This document shows positions 11,423 to 21,888 of a stretch of 64,000 nucleotides of DNA, one piece after another. A program made the translations under genes and the position numbers. How positions within the stretch are numbered: the first letter of the stretch is position 1; every line of letters starts with the position of its first letter. Origin of the DNA: Colwellia sp. 20A7 (GTDB lineage: Bacteria; Pseudomonadota; Gammaproteobacteria; Enterobacterales; Alteromonadaceae). The notes under the pieces were generated by a model. The model was not told the DNA's origin. It did no database searches and was given only the letters and a program-made list of their open reading frames with translations. The stretch is taken from assembly GCF_009832865.1 (NCBI RefSeq), contig NZ_CP047130.1, positions 3,162,001 through 3,226,000 on the forward strand, in the 5' to 3' direction.

Positions 11423-11941
11423 TTATTTAATTTTACTTACTTGCTCAACTACAGAAGCAGTGATATCAGTTGATTCTTTTGAAAAAACAACTGTCTGTTG
11501 AGAAAGTACTAAGTCGTATTTTTCTTTAGCCGCAATGTTATCTACCGCTTGAGTTACCAAAGCTAACAATTTATTTGTTTCTTCGTTTCTACGTTGAGCA
11601 ACTTTTTGTTGAAATTCTTTCACTTTTACTTGGTATTGTTGGTATAAACCAGCCATTTTAGTTTGTAATTCAGTTTTTTCTTTTTCATTCATTAATGAAC
11701 CATTACGCTTTAAGTTTTCATCTTCAAAAGATAAATCTTTTTGTAATTTTTCAATAACAGCTTTTTCATCTTTAAATTCTGTTTCTAGCGTTTGCATTAA
11801 AGCCGCGGCTTGAGGGATTTGGCTTATCGCTTCTTGTACGTTTACCACAGCAATTCTTTGTTCAAAAGCCATTGCGCTACTTGCTAATAACATGGTTGAA
11901 GCTGTAGCTGTAATAGCCATAGATTTAATAAATTTTTTCAA
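11423..11941 (-). CDS. skp: Periplasmic chaperone Skp/OmpH
   Basis: Skp is a trimeric periplasmic holdase that carries unfolded outer-membrane proteins to the BAM complex. A signal peptide is clear: KKFIK, a hydrophobic run, then ASSAMA before FEQRIAVVNVQEAI. The rest is largely charged helix (residues 50-120, KDEKAVIEKLQKDL and following), matching the tentacle-like coiled coils. Length is 172 residues against 161 in E. coli. It lies directly downstream of bamA and upstream of lpxD, the usual order. Confidence 0.94.
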   Translation of the reverse strand: MKKFIKSMAITATASTMLLASSAMAFEQRIAVVNVQEAISQIPQAAALMQTLETEFKDEKAVIEKLQKDLSFEDENLKRNGSLMNEKEKTELQTKMAGLYQQYQVKVKEFQQKVAQRRNEETNKLLALVTQAVDNIAAKEKYDLVLSQQTVVFSKESTDITASVVEQVSKIK

Positions 11942-12046
11942 GGTATTTTCCTCTTCTTTTCTATATTTGGATTTAGAGTATTATTCGCTTAACTTAATTT
12001 AACAGCTAGACGGTCTTCTTTACTAGATTATACTATCGAGCGAATC

Positions 12047-14521
12047 TTAAAATGTTTTACCAATATTAAAACTAAAGAAAGCTGTATCATCATCTTCCTC
12101 TTGCTTAATTGTTTTAGCAAAGTTAAAAACCATAGGGCCCATTGGAGATAACCACTGAATCGATAAACCTCCAGAAGCTCGATAATGGCTAGGGTCAGAA
12201 TAGTCACCAAGTTTTTCTAATTCTACAGCCGCTAAATCTTGATAATCAGCTATATCAAACTCAGTATCCCAAACATTACCAACATCAACAAAAAAGCTTG
12301 TTCTGACACTATTAGAATAACTCTCGTCTAAAAATGGTGTAGGAACAATTAATTCAATACCACCTAAAGCAATGGCGTTACCACCAACACTTCGTGGAGT
12401 AGCATAGATAAAGTCATGATCAGGACCTAAACAACAAGCAGTTCCACCTATTGAACTAGGCGTGCCACTAACAGCTGTTGGGTAACGATATATTGCCCTA
12501 GGACCTACAGTATTGTTTTCAAAACCACGTAAAGTATCTGAGCCACCTGCTCTAAAGTTTTCCCAAAATGGTAATAACTGATCATTACCACGTACATCGC
12601 CATAACCATTACCATAACCTAGCTGTAAACGAGTTAACACTGTCCAGCGTTGGTTTCTAGTAAGTGGGAAGTAAAATTTACTATCAAAATTAAGTTTAAA
12701 ATATTGTACATCAGAAGAACTAGGTGTCGTCACTTTAAAAGATAAAAGTTGTGATGAACCAGCTGTTGGAAATGTACCTCGGTTCAAGGTCGAGCGAGAA
12801 ATATTAGCATTAACATCATAGTTTTTAAATGCTAACGCTGCATCAGGATCACTAGGATCAGAATGCAAATCATAAAACGTTTGAATTTGTTCATATGTTT
12901 CTAATGAAGTGATTTCGTTATTTTTGAAACCGACACCAAAACCAACTCGAACGTATTCATTAATTGGGAAACCCCAGTTAAGACCAATACCGTAAGTTCT
13001 ATTATTGTACTCAACTAAGTTAGCTTGTCCTGCATCAAACGCTTGATAGAATATTTGTCCACCAAGTGAAATAGCATCAACAGTAAAATAAGGGTCAGTG
13101 TACGAAAGGCTAGCACTTTTAGAATATCTATTCGTATTAATGTTAAAACCTACACGATTACCTGTACCTAAGAAGTTATTTTGTTGTATACCAGCATTTA
13201 AGCTTAAACTGGTTGAATCACCATAACCGATACCTGCAGTAAATGACCCTGAAGCTTGCTCTTTTACTGCGAAGTCTACATTAACTAAATCATCTTCACC
13301 GGCAATTTGATTCGTCTCAAATTCAACAGTTTCCATATAAGGCAATCGAGACAAACGTGATTTCGAGTGTTCAACCAGACTATTTGAAAGCCAAGCACCT
13401 TCCATTTGTCTTAATTCACGACGTAATACTTTATCGGCAGTAACATGGTTGCCAGCAAAATTTACCTTGTTAACATAAATACGTTTGCCAGGGTCAATAG
13501 ATATCGACAGTTTCACTGTATTGTCTTCATCATTAATATCTGGAATAGTCGTAACTTTAGGGTAAGCATACCCGAAGCGACCTAGAAATTTGCTAATAAC
13601 TTCTTCAGTGTAAGTAACTTCTGCACCATTATAAAGGTTACCCGCTTGTAATGGGTTTATCGATCTTATGGTTTTTTCGAAGCCCGCTAAATCACCAATA
13701 AAATCAACATCACTAATGGTATACGTTTCACCTTCAGATACATTTAAAGCAATATATACAGACTCTTTATCTGGGGTCATCGATACTTGAGTCGAATCGA
13801 CATTAAAGCGAAGGTAACCACGATCTAAATAGTAGCTATTGATCGTTTCCATATCACCTTGTAGTGTTTGCTTTTGATACCGATCTTGCGCCATAAAATT
13901 CCACCATGGCGAATCAAAAGTAAGCTCTGTTCTTTCAAGAACTTCAGTATCGCTAAAAACTTCATTACCAATAAGGTTAATTTGTTTAATAGCAGCCGCA
14001 TCGCCTTCGATAAATTTAAACTCTAAATTCACTCTATTACGAGGTAAATGAGTAATGCTCGCGGTTACGTCAGCATTATATTTTCCAACACTATGATAAA
14101 AATCTTCTAGCCCTGTTTCAATACCTGAAATAACAGTTCTATCTAGTGTTTCACCAACACGTATATTACTGCCATCAAGGCTTTCTGTTAGCTGCTCATC
14201 TTTTAAATCACTATTACCGTCAAAAGTGATATCACTTATCGTTTCACGTTCTCGCACGCGATAGATAATACGGTTACCATCACGATAAACACGGATATCA
14301 TTAAAATGACCTGATTTATATAAAGACTTAATTGACTGAGAAATTCTAAATGGATTAAGATTATCACCGACATTAAAAGGAATATGTGTTAACGCAGCGC
14401 CTAAAGCAACACGTTGCAAGCCTTTCACTTCGATATCTTCAACCTGAAATTCTTCGGCTGCTTGAGCTGTTGTACCTAGAGCGCCTAATAAAACGGCAAA
14501 GGCTAATTTTTTAATTATCAT
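12047..14521 (-). CDS. bamA: Outer-membrane protein assembly factor BamA
   Basis: BamA inserts beta-barrel proteins into the outer membrane. A signal peptide ending TAQA precedes the mature protein starting near EEFQVEDIEVKGLQRV, which is the first strand of POTRA 1. Five POTRA repeats fill about residues 23-420; each has a recognisable VxGN or FDGN-type turn. The C-terminal Omp85 barrel contains the RGFENNTVGPR loop (conserved VRGF/Y motif), and the protein ends in Phe (SFNIGKTF) like most barrel proteins. At 824 residues it is the standard size. Upstream lies a decayed copy of the rseP tail rather than the usual short gap. Confidence 0.97.
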   Translation of the reverse strand: MIIKKLAFAVLLGALGTTAQAAEEFQVEDIEVKGLQRVALGAALTHIPFNVGDNLNPFRISQSIKSLYKSGHFNDIRVYRDGNRIIYRVRERETISDITFDGNSDLKDEQLTESLDGSNIRVGETLDRTVISGIETGLEDFYHSVGKYNADVTASITHLPRNRVNLEFKFIEGDAAAIKQINLIGNEVFSDTEVLERTELTFDSPWWNFMAQDRYQKQTLQGDMETINSYYLDRGYLRFNVDSTQVSMTPDKESVYIALNVSEGETYTISDVDFIGDLAGFEKTIRSINPLQAGNLYNGAEVTYTEEVISKFLGRFGYAYPKVTTIPDINDEDNTVKLSISIDPGKRIYVNKVNFAGNHVTADKVLRRELRQMEGAWLSNSLVEHSKSRLSRLPYMETVEFETNQIAGEDDLVNVDFAVKEQASGSFTAGIGYGDSTSLSLNAGIQQNNFLGTGNRVGFNINTNRYSKSASLSYTDPYFTVDAISLGGQIFYQAFDAGQANLVEYNNRTYGIGLNWGFPINEYVRVGFGVGFKNNEITSLETYEQIQTFYDLHSDPSDPDAALAFKNYDVNANISRSTLNRGTFPTAGSSQLLSFKVTTPSSSDVQYFKLNFDSKFYFPLTRNQRWTVLTRLQLGYGNGYGDVRGNDQLLPFWENFRAGGSDTLRGFENNTVGPRAIYRYPTAVSGTPSSIGGTACCLGPDHDFIYATPRSVGGNAIALGGIELIVPTPFLDESYSNSVRTSFFVDVGNVWDTEFDIADYQDLAAVELEKLGDYSDPSHYRASGGLSIQWLSPMGPMVFNFAKTIKQEEDDDTAFFSFNIGKTF

Positions 14522-14607
14522 AAATGCTTACTTTTATTACTTCTTTTAATTTTTAAACCTAGGTATTAAATTAACATCTAAAACCTACAATTAACCATTA
14601 TTCTTCT

Positions 14608-14815
14608 TTATCCTAATACCCGACTAAAGTCATTAAATAGAGCTACACTCATTAATGCTAATAAAGCCAACGCACCAAACTTAAATCCTGCTTCTTATAT
14701 TTTTTCTAGAACAGGCTTTCCTGTTAAAAGCTCTATAAGCTCATATTAAAGGTAATAGAGTAAGCACCGCCATCAAGTACTGGCTCACTTAGGTAAAGCG
14801 TAAAAGGTTAATTAT
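14608..14815 (-). pseudogene. Decayed partial copy of the rseP 3' end
   Basis: Bases 14608-14738 repeat 14841-14971 of rseP almost letter for letter, including the stop codon, with only four substitutions visible. Similarity continues in blocks to 14815: TAATAGAGTAAG, CATCAAGTACTGG and AAAAGGTTAATTAT. These blocks are interrupted by insertions of roughly 12 and 11 bases and by a small deletion. The copy would encode about the last 62 residues of RseP but has no start and is out of frame upstream. It fills most of the 319-bp rseP-bamA gap. It looks like an old tandem duplication that is decaying. Confidence 0.85.
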
Positions 14816-14840
14816 ACCTTCTCACTCCCTTCTCACCTAT

Positions 14841-16202
14841 TTATCCTAATACCCGACTAAAGTCATTAAATAAAGCAACACTCATTAATGCTAATAAAGC
14901 CAACGCACCAAACTTAAATCCTGCTTCTTGTATTTTTTCTGGAACAGGCTTTCCTGTTAAAAGCTCTATAAGATAATAGAGTAAGTGCCCGCCATCAAGT
15001 ACTGGTAACGGTAAAAGGTTAATTATTCCTAAATTAATGCTAATTAATGCTAAAAAGCCTAAAAAATAGACGAAACCATATCCTGCACTATCACCTGCCC
15101 CTTGAGCAATCGCAATTGGACCACTTAAATTCTTTACTGAGACATCGCCTGTAATTAATTTACCAATCATATTAAAGCTTAAGGTAATTAAGTCCCAAGT
15201 CCGATGAACACTCTCACCTATTGCGGGAAACAATCCATAACTAATTTCAATACGGTATTCATCTGGCCAGTTATCAGATTTAGGAGAAACGCCCAAATAT
15301 CCAACAAGCTTACCATTTTGTTCAATACCTTGCGGTGTTACCGCTATTACTTGTTTATTACCTGCTCGTTCAATAGTTAACTCTACTGTCTCATTTGGAT
15401 AACGTTTAATTTTATTAGAAAAATCAAGCCAACCTTCAACAATAGGTTCATCATTAATAGCTACAAGCTTATCACCCACTTGTAAGCCACTTTTCTCAGC
15501 CGGACTATCTTTACCAATTGCCGCTAACTCGTTATAAACGGTTGGTCGATATGGCGTTATCCCCAGGCTTGTTAGCGCTGATGTTTTTTCTGGTGAAAAC
15601 TGCCAATCCTTCGTTGATAGATTATGGCTGCTCACATATTGACTATCACTACTTTTAGTTTTGATTATAATATTATTAGCACCAATTTCACCAATCAAGG
15701 CTAAATTAACATCTTGCCAATCTTGTGTTGCTTTACCCGCAACCTCCACAACCTCTACATTAATGGGTACTTGTGCTTGAGCGGCGATTGAGTCAGCGTT
15801 AATACTACCAATAATGGGCTTAATACTAGGTACGCCAATTAGAAACATTAAATAAAATGCGAATATTGCAAAAGCAAAGTTAGCAAAAGGGCCAGCAGCA
15901 ATAATTGCTATTCTTTGATAAACCGACTTTGAATTGAACGTTTTGTCTTTGTCTTCCTCAGCAACATCATCGACACGCTCATCAAGCATTTTCACATAGC
16001 CGCCAAGAGGAATCATAGCGATAACATATTCTGTGCCATCCTTTCCTGTTTTACGCCAAAGTGCTTTACCAAAGCCCACTGAAAAACGCTCAACTTTTAC
16101 ACCATTTTTACGTGCCACCCAAAAATGACCATACTCGTGTACAGTAACTAAAATACCTAGGGCGACAACAAAAGAGGCTGCATTCCAAATAAAATCAAAC
16201 AT
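14841..16202 (-). CDS. rseP: RIP metalloprotease RseP (site-2 protease)
   Basis: RseP cuts the anti-sigma factor RseA inside the inner membrane to release sigma-E, and also removes signal-peptide remnants. The zinc motif HEYGH is at residues 22-26 in the first membrane helix, and the second metal ligand lies in LLPLPVLDGGHLLYY near the C-terminus. A PDZ domain with GLQVGDKLVAINDEPI sits in the periplasmic part. A degenerate first PDZ precedes it. Length is 453 residues (450 in E. coli). Its last 185 bp have a second, broken copy immediately downstream. Confidence 0.96.
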   Translation of the reverse strand: MFDFIWNAASFVVALGILVTVHEYGHFWVARKNGVKVERFSVGFGKALWRKTGKDGTEYVIAMIPLGGYVKMLDERVDDVAEEDKDKTFNSKSVYQRIAIIAAGPFANFAFAIFAFYLMFLIGVPSIKPIIGSINADSIAAQAQVPINVEVVEVAGKATQDWQDVNLALIGEIGANNIIIKTKSSDSQYVSSHNLSTKDWQFSPEKTSALTSLGITPYRPTVYNELAAIGKDSPAEKSGLQVGDKLVAINDEPIVEGWLDFSNKIKRYPNETVELTIERAGNKQVIAVTPQGIEQNGKLVGYLGVSPKSDNWPDEYRIEISYGLFPAIGESVHRTWDLITLSFNMIGKLITGDVSVKNLSGPIAIAQGAGDSAGYGFVYFLGFLALISINLGIINLLPLPVLDGGHLLYYLIELLTGKPVPEKIQEAGFKFGALALLALMSVALFNDFSRVLG

Positions 16203-16298
16203 TATTCTTTTTGTTCCTTAACATACGGGATAAAACTCACTAATACTTAACTTACTAGTATTTAATATACTTATACTGTCTTATTTAAGCTTCATTTA

Positions 16299-17525
16299 TT
16301 AATACTGTGTTAATAATTGTTGAGCAAATTCTCGGGTTCGTGTATCTAAGGAAATAACCTCATTAATATTACTTACCTGTTCTGAGACAAATTTTTTCAC
16401 AGAAGTTTCATTTATTTTGTAAATATCGTTAAATTTAATTTTTTTATCTAAGAATGCAGTGACGGCAATTTCATTTGCAGCATTAAGAGCAGTGCAAGCT
16501 GCTTGACCACTTCTACAAGCCTCAATAGCTAATTTCAAATTAGGATATCTTTTAAAATCAACAGATTGAAAATCAAATGATGCAGTATTAAAAAAATCTA
16601 ACGGAGCAACGCCAGAGTCTATTCGTTCAGGATAAGCTAACGCATGAGCAATAGGTGTGCGCATATCAGGGTTTCCCATTTGCGCAATAACTGATCCGTC
16701 GATATATTGCACCATTGAATGAATAGTGCTTTGTGGGTGTAATACGACTTCAATATCGTCTGCAGTAACATTGAACAGCCATTTAGCTTCAATAAACTCT
16801 AAACCTTTATTCATCATGGTGGCAGAGTCAACTGATATTTTTCTGCCCATTTCCCAATTAGGATGTGCACAGGCCTGGTCCGGTGTTGCCATTTCAATAT
16901 CATCTAACGACCAGGTCCTAAAGGGTCCACCTGATCCCGTTAATAATATTTTACTAATACCATTTTGGCCTAATTTACAGTGACCTACTCGCCCTTGTTC
17001 TTGCCAAGGTAAACTTTGAAATATTGCATTGTGTTCGCTGTCTATTGGCAATAATTCTGCCCCAGATCTCTTAACAGCCTCAATAAAAATAGCGCCAGAA
17101 GTAACTAATGCTTCTTTATTAGCTAATAACACTCTTTTACCCGCTTCTACTGCTGCTAATGTTGCCATTAAACCTGCAGCGCCTACAATCGCAGCCATGA
17201 CAGTGTCAGAGTCACTTGAAGAGGCAATATCTAACAAAGCTTCTCTCCCATATTTTACAGTTATGCTATGAAGACCTTTTTCTGCCAAACGCAATGTTAA
17301 TAATTCAGCATGATGCACCGACCCCATAACAACAGTTTTAGGTGAAAACTCAATACATTGCTCAAGCAGTTTATCAACACTTTCATTTGCTGATAAACTC
17401 ACTATATTAAATTTTTCAGGGTGTAAACGAATAACCTCTAACGTACTTTGACCAATAGAGCCTGTTGAACCTAAAATACATAGTTCACGTACAGTTACTT
17501 GTGTGCCTGATTTTTCTTTTATCAC
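16299..17525 (-). CDS. dxr: 1-deoxy-D-xylulose-5-phosphate reductoisomerase
   Basis: Dxr converts DXP to 2-C-methyl-D-erythritol 4-phosphate with NADPH, the committed step of the MEP isoprenoid pathway. The Rossmann motif LGSTGSIGQSTLEVI follows the start. NKEALVTSG, PIDSEHNAIFQSL, the flexible loop GSGGPFRTW and HPNWEMGRKISVDSATMMNKGLEFIEA are all present. I take GTG at 17525 as the start. It lies five bases after the cdsA stop, and GGTGAG is just upstream. An in-frame TTG at 17555 would add ten residues overlapping cdsA. Either form is a few residues longer than E. coli Dxr (398). Confidence 0.94.
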   Translation of the reverse strand: MIKEKSGTQVTVRELCILGSTGSIGQSTLEVIRLHPEKFNIVSLSANESVDKLLEQCIEFSPKTVVMGSVHHAELLTLRLAEKGLHSITVKYGREALLDIASSSDSDTVMAAIVGAAGLMATLAAVEAGKRVLLANKEALVTSGAIFIEAVKRSGAELLPIDSEHNAIFQSLPWQEQGRVGHCKLGQNGISKILLTGSGGPFRTWSLDDIEMATPDQACAHPNWEMGRKISVDSATMMNKGLEFIEAKWLFNVTADDIEVVLHPQSTIHSMVQYIDGSVIAQMGNPDMRTPIAHALAYPERIDSGVAPLDFFNTASFDFQSVDFKRYPNLKLAIEACRSGQAACTALNAANEIAVTAFLDKKIKFNDIYKINETSVKKFVSEQVSNINEVISLDTRTREFAQQLLTQY

Positions 17526-17530
17526 AAATC

Positions 17531-18397
17531 TCACCAACCAAATAATACGTAGCAAAGTGCAAAAACAGGCGCGGTAGCAGTTAAGCTATCAATTCTATCT
17601 AAAATTCCGCCATGCCCGGGTAATATAGAGCCGCTATCTTTAACACCTGCTTGGCGTTTAAACATACTCTCATTTAAATCACCTAGTACCGATACAGTAG
17701 TAATTAGCACGGTCACTAATAATACAGTGATTACCTGTTCCTGATTCCATGCGAGTATATAGGCGGTAATTGCAACTAAAATGCAAGCTGAGGCAATACC
17801 ACCTAGAAAGCCTTCAAAGGTCTTTCCTGGACTAACGTTTGGCATCAACTTAGTTTTACCAAAGGCTTTACCGACAAAGTATGCACCTATGTCTGCACTC
17901 CAAACCATTAACAATAAAAACATTAATAATTGTGCGCCATGATAGGTATCGACTTGATAATCATTCGTGCGAATAACCATAAACGCGAGCCAAGTTGGCA
18001 CAAGTGTTAACCAGCCAAAAACGCCACGGACTGAACGGTGTTTTGACCAAAAGCTACTCGCATTAGGATATGAGAACATTAAAAAAGCAGAGAATATCCA
18101 CCAAGCGATAGCTAACCATAATACTGCTAATGCATAACTGTGCAGTTGCCCTGAATTAAGCCATAAATCATTAAGTGAAACACTAGTCCATATACCTGCT
18201 ATCAAAAAAAGCGTCGTTCCAACGAAGCCGACTCTTCGAGTTGTAGTGTCGAATCCCATGAAAGGACCCCACTCCCAAGCACCAATGCCAATAATAACTA
18301 GCAATAAAATTGCGAAGTATATTAATGGTAAATAAAAGATTGCAGCAATTGCCGCAGGTGCCAAAATTAAAGCAGTAATAATACGTTGTTTAAGCAA
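17531..18397 (-). CDS. cdsA: Phosphatidate cytidylyltransferase
   Basis: CdsA makes CDP-diacylglycerol from phosphatidic acid and CTP, the branch point for all membrane phospholipids. It is a polytopic inner-membrane protein: the N-terminal half is almost continuous hydrophobic sequence. The C-terminal signature is visible as SVLGDLNESMFKRQAGVKDSG followed by ILPGHGGILDRIDSL. VSPGKTFEGFLGG is the other conserved cytosolic loop. Length is 288 residues. It sits between uppS and dxr as in E. coli. Confidence 0.96.
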   Translation of the reverse strand: MLKQRIITALILAPAAIAAIFYLPLIYFAILLLVIIGIGAWEWGPFMGFDTTTRRVGFVGTTLFLIAGIWTSVSLNDLWLNSGQLHSYALAVLWLAIAWWIFSAFLMFSYPNASSFWSKHRSVRGVFGWLTLVPTWLAFMVIRTNDYQVDTYHGAQLLMFLLLMVWSADIGAYFVGKAFGKTKLMPNVSPGKTFEGFLGGIASACILVAITAYILAWNQEQVITVLLVTVLITTVSVLGDLNESMFKRQAGVKDSGSILPGHGGILDRIDSLTATAPVFALCYVLFGW

Positions 18398-18465
18398 GTT
18401 ATATCCTTTTTGTTTTAGTAAGTATTAAGTCATCTTTGTTATAGTTTTTCTGACTTAGTTACTTT

Positions 18466-19224
18466 TTATTCTTCTATTTGTTTAACTTGTTCACCTGTTT
18501 TACCAAAACGGCGCTCTCTTTGATTAAAAGCATTAAGTGCCATATCAAATTGTGCTTCATTAAAGTCTGGCCATAATGTTTCAGTAAAATAAAATTCGGC
18601 ATAAGCAGCTTGCCATAATAAAAAGTTGCTAATACGATAATCTCCACCAGTACGAATCAGTAGATCAAGTTCGGGTAAATCAGCTAAACAAGTTTCTTTG
18701 TGCAGTGAATTTTCATCGATATCTTCAAGTGACATCTCATTTTTCTGGACTTTACTTGCAAGCATTTTCGCTGCATTAGCAATATCCCAACGGCCACCAT
18801 AATTTGCGGCAATAGATAAGACTAGACCATCATTTAATATCGTTAATTCTTCTGATTTTTTAATACTTTTTTGTAATTTATCAGAAAAACGACTTAAATC
18901 ACCAATTACCCGAAAACGAATGTTATGTTTGTGCAAGCGTTTAACTTCTTTAGTGAGCACGAACATAAATAAATCCATCAGCACACTAACTTCTTTTTCT
19001 GGTCGTTGCCAATTCTCACTACTAAAAGCAAATAAAGTTAATGCTTTAACACCTAATTGACGTGCACCTTTAACTACAGCTCGCACTGATGAAACACCAG
19101 CTTTATGGCCAGCCACACGTCCTTTACCCTGAGCTTGCGCCCAACGACCATTACCATCCATTATAATAGCAATATGATCTGGAATTATTTTTCCTTCATC
19201 TAGTGATGCTATATCAGTAGCCAC
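18466..19224 (-). CDS. uppS: Undecaprenyl diphosphate synthase
   Basis: UppS condenses eight isopentenyl units onto farnesyl diphosphate in cis to make the C55 carrier lipid for peptidoglycan and O-antigen. The catalytic Asp is D23 in [13 protein letters not shown]. The downstream [16 protein letters not shown] and the C-terminal [24 protein letters not shown] region are all diagnostic. Length is 252 residues. It is separated from frr by a terminator, so it may start its own transcript with cdsA and dxr. Confidence 0.97.
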   Translation of the reverse strand: MATDIASLDEGKIIPDHIAIIMDGNGRWAQAQGKGRVAGHKAGVSSVRAVVKGARQLGVKALTLFAFSSENWQRPEKEVSVLMDLFMFVLTKEVKRLHKHNIRFRVIGDLSRFSDKLQKSIKKSEELTILNDGLVLSIAANYGGRWDIANAAKMLASKVQKNEMSLEDIDENSLHKETCLADLPELDLLIRTGGDYRISNFLLWQAAYAEFYFTETLWPDFNEAQFDMALNAFNQRERRFGKTGEQVKQIEE

Positions 19225-19255
19225 TGATTATCCTTTCATGACAAGTAAATTTACT

Positions 19256-19296
19256 ATACAAAAACGCCAGTCAGTAATTACTACTCTCTGGCGTTA
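19256..19296 (-). terminator. Rho-independent terminator after frr
   Basis: AACGCCAG (19263-19270) pairs with CTGGCGTT (19288-19295). On the minus strand the stem ends CTGGCG and runs into TTTTTGT. The position, about 20 bp past the frr stop and before uppS, makes it the end of the pyrH-frr transcript, perhaps with read-through. Confidence 0.75.
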
Positions 19297-19311
19297 TTTA
19301 CCAAAAACGAA

Positions 19312-19869
19312 CTAAATTTCCATTAATTCGGCTTCTTTCTTCTCTAACATTTCATCAACTTGTTTCACAAAAACATCAGTAACTTTTTGAATACTGTCTT
19401 CAGCTTGATGATGCTCATCTTCACTGATCTCTTTGTCTTTTAATAAACTTTTAAAATCAGAGTTTGAATCACGACGGATATTACGAATTGCTATTTTACC
19501 GCCTTCAGCTTCACCACGTACAACTTTAACTAAGTCTTTACGACGCTCTTCAGTTAACGGTGGTAATGGAATACGTATAAGCGTTCCATTAGATTGTGGA
19601 TTTAAACCAAGATCAGATTTCATAATGGCTTTCTCTACTGCGGCAATCATACCTTTATCAAAAACAGTAATTGAAAGATTACGTGCATCAGGTACTGATA
19701 TATTACCTACTTGGTTTAAAGGGCTTTCCATTCCATAATAATCAACCGTAATATTATCTAGTAATGAAGCGTGCGCACGCCCAGTTCTAATCTTATTCAG
19801 ACTACCCTTAAGAGATTCAATGCTTTTTGCCATACGCTCTTGCGCATCTTCGATAATTTCGTCTATCAC
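19312..19869 (-). CDS. frr: Ribosome recycling factor
   Basis: RRF works with EF-G to split the post-termination ribosome. The 185-residue length is the family standard. Conserved stretches are [24 protein letters not shown] near the N-terminus, the [11 protein letters not shown] strand, and the long helices with [34 protein letters not shown]. It follows pyrH by 92 bp on the same strand. Confidence 0.98.
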   Translation of the reverse strand: MIDEIIEDAQERMAKSIESLKGSLNKIRTGRAHASLLDNITVDYYGMESPLNQVGNISVPDARNLSITVFDKGMIAAVEKAIMKSDLGLNPQSNGTLIRIPLPPLTEERRKDLVKVVRGEAEGGKIAIRNIRRDSNSDFKSLLKDKEISEDEHHQAEDSIQKVTDVFVKQVDEMLEKKEAELMEI

Positions 19870-19961
19870 AATGTTTCTTCCTACAATTATTTAAATAATG
19901 TTAAATTCACAACTTATACTAATTTTGTAAAACTTAATTGATTCGTTTTCTGAGAAATCAA

Positions 19962-20696
19962 TTACGCTTTCTTGTTCTTAATTACAGTGCCTTCTGCTTG
20001 TCCCATGATGACAGCTTTAAGAGCACCTGGCTTATTCATATTAAAAACACGAATAGGCATATTATGGTCACGCGCTAAAGTAAAAGCAGCTAAATCCATA
20101 ACTTTTAATTCTTTATCTAATACTTCATCAAACGTCAATTCGCTGTAAAGTTCAGCCGCTGGATTTTTCATTGGATCTTCTGAATAAATCCCATCAACTT
20201 TAGTTGCTTTTAAAACAACATCAGCCTCGATTTCTATGCCTCGTAAACAAGCGGCAGAGTCTGTCGTGAAAAATGGGTTACCTGTACCGGCAGAAAAAAT
20301 AACAACACGGCCTGATTTAAGTAAACTAATCGCATTAGCCCAGTTATAACGTTCACAAACACCAGCTAAATCAATCGCTGACATTAAACGAGTGTTCACA
20401 AAGGCACGGTGTAGCGCATCACGCATAGCCAGTCCATTCATCACGGTTGCTAGCATCCCCATTTGATCACCCACAACGCGATTCATGCCCGCTTGCGCAA
20501 GGCCTGCACCGCGAAATAGATTGCCACCGCCAATAACTAAGCCAACTTGAATATCCATTTCAACTAACTCTTTAATTTCTTGAGCCATACGGTCAAGAAT
20601 TTTTGGATCTATACCAAATCCTTCTTCTCCCATAAGAGCTTCACCACTAAGTTTAAGAAGAATACGTCGATAAGATGATTTGGGGTTAGTACTCAT
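19962..20696 (-). CDS. pyrH: UMP kinase
   Basis: PyrH phosphorylates UMP to UDP with ATP. It is a hexameric amino-acid-kinase-fold enzyme controlled by GTP and UTP in related bacteria. The N-terminal [20 protein letters not shown], the [10 protein letters not shown] phosphate loop, [17 protein letters not shown] and [16 protein letters not shown] are characteristic. Length is 244 residues. It follows tsf in the conserved rpsB-tsf-pyrH-frr order, after a terminator at about 20,866. Confidence 0.98.
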   Translation of the reverse strand: MSTNPKSSYRRILLKLSGEALMGEEGFGIDPKILDRMAQEIKELVEMDIQVGLVIGGGNLFRGAGLAQAGMNRVVGDQMGMLATVMNGLAMRDALHRAFVNTRLMSAIDLAGVCERYNWANAISLLKSGRVVIFSAGTGNPFFTTDSAACLRGIEIEADVVLKATKVDGIYSEDPMKNPAAELYSELTFDEVLDKELKVMDLAAFTLARDHNMPIRVFNMNKPGALKAVIMGQAEGTVIKNKKA

Positions 20697-20842
20697 ATGT
20701 GAAAATTCCTATTTGGCTCGCTGAAAAAAGGCTAGGGTCAAAAAAGACCGCAAACATTTTAATACGTTTAGCTTAACCAAGAAAGCCTTAACTGAAAAAA
20801 CCAGTGTTATTATTCCAATTTTATGAAAAACCTGAAAAAATG

Positions 20843-20889
20843 TATAAAAAAACGCCTACCTGCTAATGCAAGGTAGACGTTTTTTTTAT
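20843..20889. terminator. Terminator between tsf and pyrH
   Basis: A hairpin with CTACC (20856-20860) and TGC pairing GCA and GGTAG (20868-20876), extended by ACG and CGT, is flanked by seven A on the left and seven T on the right. It can stop transcription in both directions. It lies about 65 bp past the tsf stop, so it ends the rpsB-tsf message. Confidence 0.8.
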
Positions 20890-20942
20890 AATTCAGATTA
20901 TTTAGTCTGGTTATTAATCTAACAACCGACTAAATAAAAGAA

Positions 20943-21791
20943 TTAGCCTTTTGCAGCGGCAAGTTGAGCTTCAACTTCAGCAGCAAAATCTTCAACTTTC
21001 TTCTCGATACCTTCACCAACTTCTAAACGAACGAAGTTAGCTACAGTGATACCTTTTTCTTTCAATATTTCACCTACAGTTTTCTTAGGCTCCATGATGA
21101 AAGCTTGGCCAGTTAGAGAAACTTCGCCAGTGAATTTCTTCATACGACCAGTAACCATTTTCTCAGCGATTTCTTCAGGCTTACCTTCGTTCATCGCCAT
21201 TTCGATTTGGATACGTTTTTCATTGGCAACAACATCAGCAGGAACGTCATCCGGCGTTAAGAATTCTGGCTTGCTTGCTGCAACGTGCATTGCAATGTGC
21301 TTAAGTGATTCTGTATCACCTTCACCAGCAACAACAACACCGATAGAAGCACCATGGCTGTATGATGCTAAAGTAGCACCTTCAACATACTCTACGCGAC
21401 GTACATTGATGTTTTCACCAATTTTTGTCACAAGTGTAATACGCTTTTCTTCAAATTGTGCTTGAAGCTCAGCAATAGTTACTTTAGAAGCAAGAGCAGC
21501 TTCAGCTACTTCGTTAGCAAAAGCTAAGAAGTTATCATCTTTTGCTACGAAGTCAGTTTGACAGTTAACTTCAACTAGTGCAGCAACGCCGTCAGCAGTT
21601 TTAATTAAAATAGCGCCTTCAGCAGCAATGTTGCCTGCTTTTTTAGCCGCTTTCGCTTGACCATTCTTACGCATATTTTCAATCGCAAGTTCCATATCTC
21701 CGTCAGCTTCTTGTAATGCTTTTTTACAATCCATCATGCCCGCAGCTGTGCGTTCACGTAGTTCTTTAACCATTGCAGCAGTAATTGCCAT
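20943..21791 (-). CDS. tsf: Translation elongation factor Ts
   Basis: EF-Ts is the nucleotide exchange factor for EF-Tu. The UBA-like start with [19 protein letters not shown] and the core [12 protein letters not shown] loop are clear. The TDFV segment contacts the Mg site of EF-Tu. The C-terminal [25 protein letters not shown] is also typical. Length is 282 residues. It lies 213 bp after rpsB, with two hairpins in between, and a terminator follows. Confidence 0.98.
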   Translation of the reverse strand: MAITAAMVKELRERTAAGMMDCKKALQEADGDMELAIENMRKNGQAKAAKKAGNIAAEGAILIKTADGVAALVEVNCQTDFVAKDDNFLAFANEVAEAALASKVTIAELQAQFEEKRITLVTKIGENINVRRVEYVEGATLASYSHGASIGVVVAGEGDTESLKHIAMHVAASKPEFLTPDDVPADVVANEKRIQIEMAMNEGKPEEIAEKMVTGRMKKFTGEVSLTGQAFIMEPKKTVGEILKEKGITVANFVRLEVGEGIEKKVEDFAAEVEAQLAAAKG

Positions 21792-21888
21792 GAGTTAATT
21801 CCTCTGTTTTCAGTTATCCCCATTATTAACGTTTAAACATAAAAAATGACAAACAATAATAGAGTGGGAATAAATAGTAAATTAGGTG

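Noticed and set aside
14608..14815. Assembly artefact instead of a real duplication
   Set aside because: The two copies differ by substitutions and several indels, which a misassembled identical copy would not show; still worth a read-level check.
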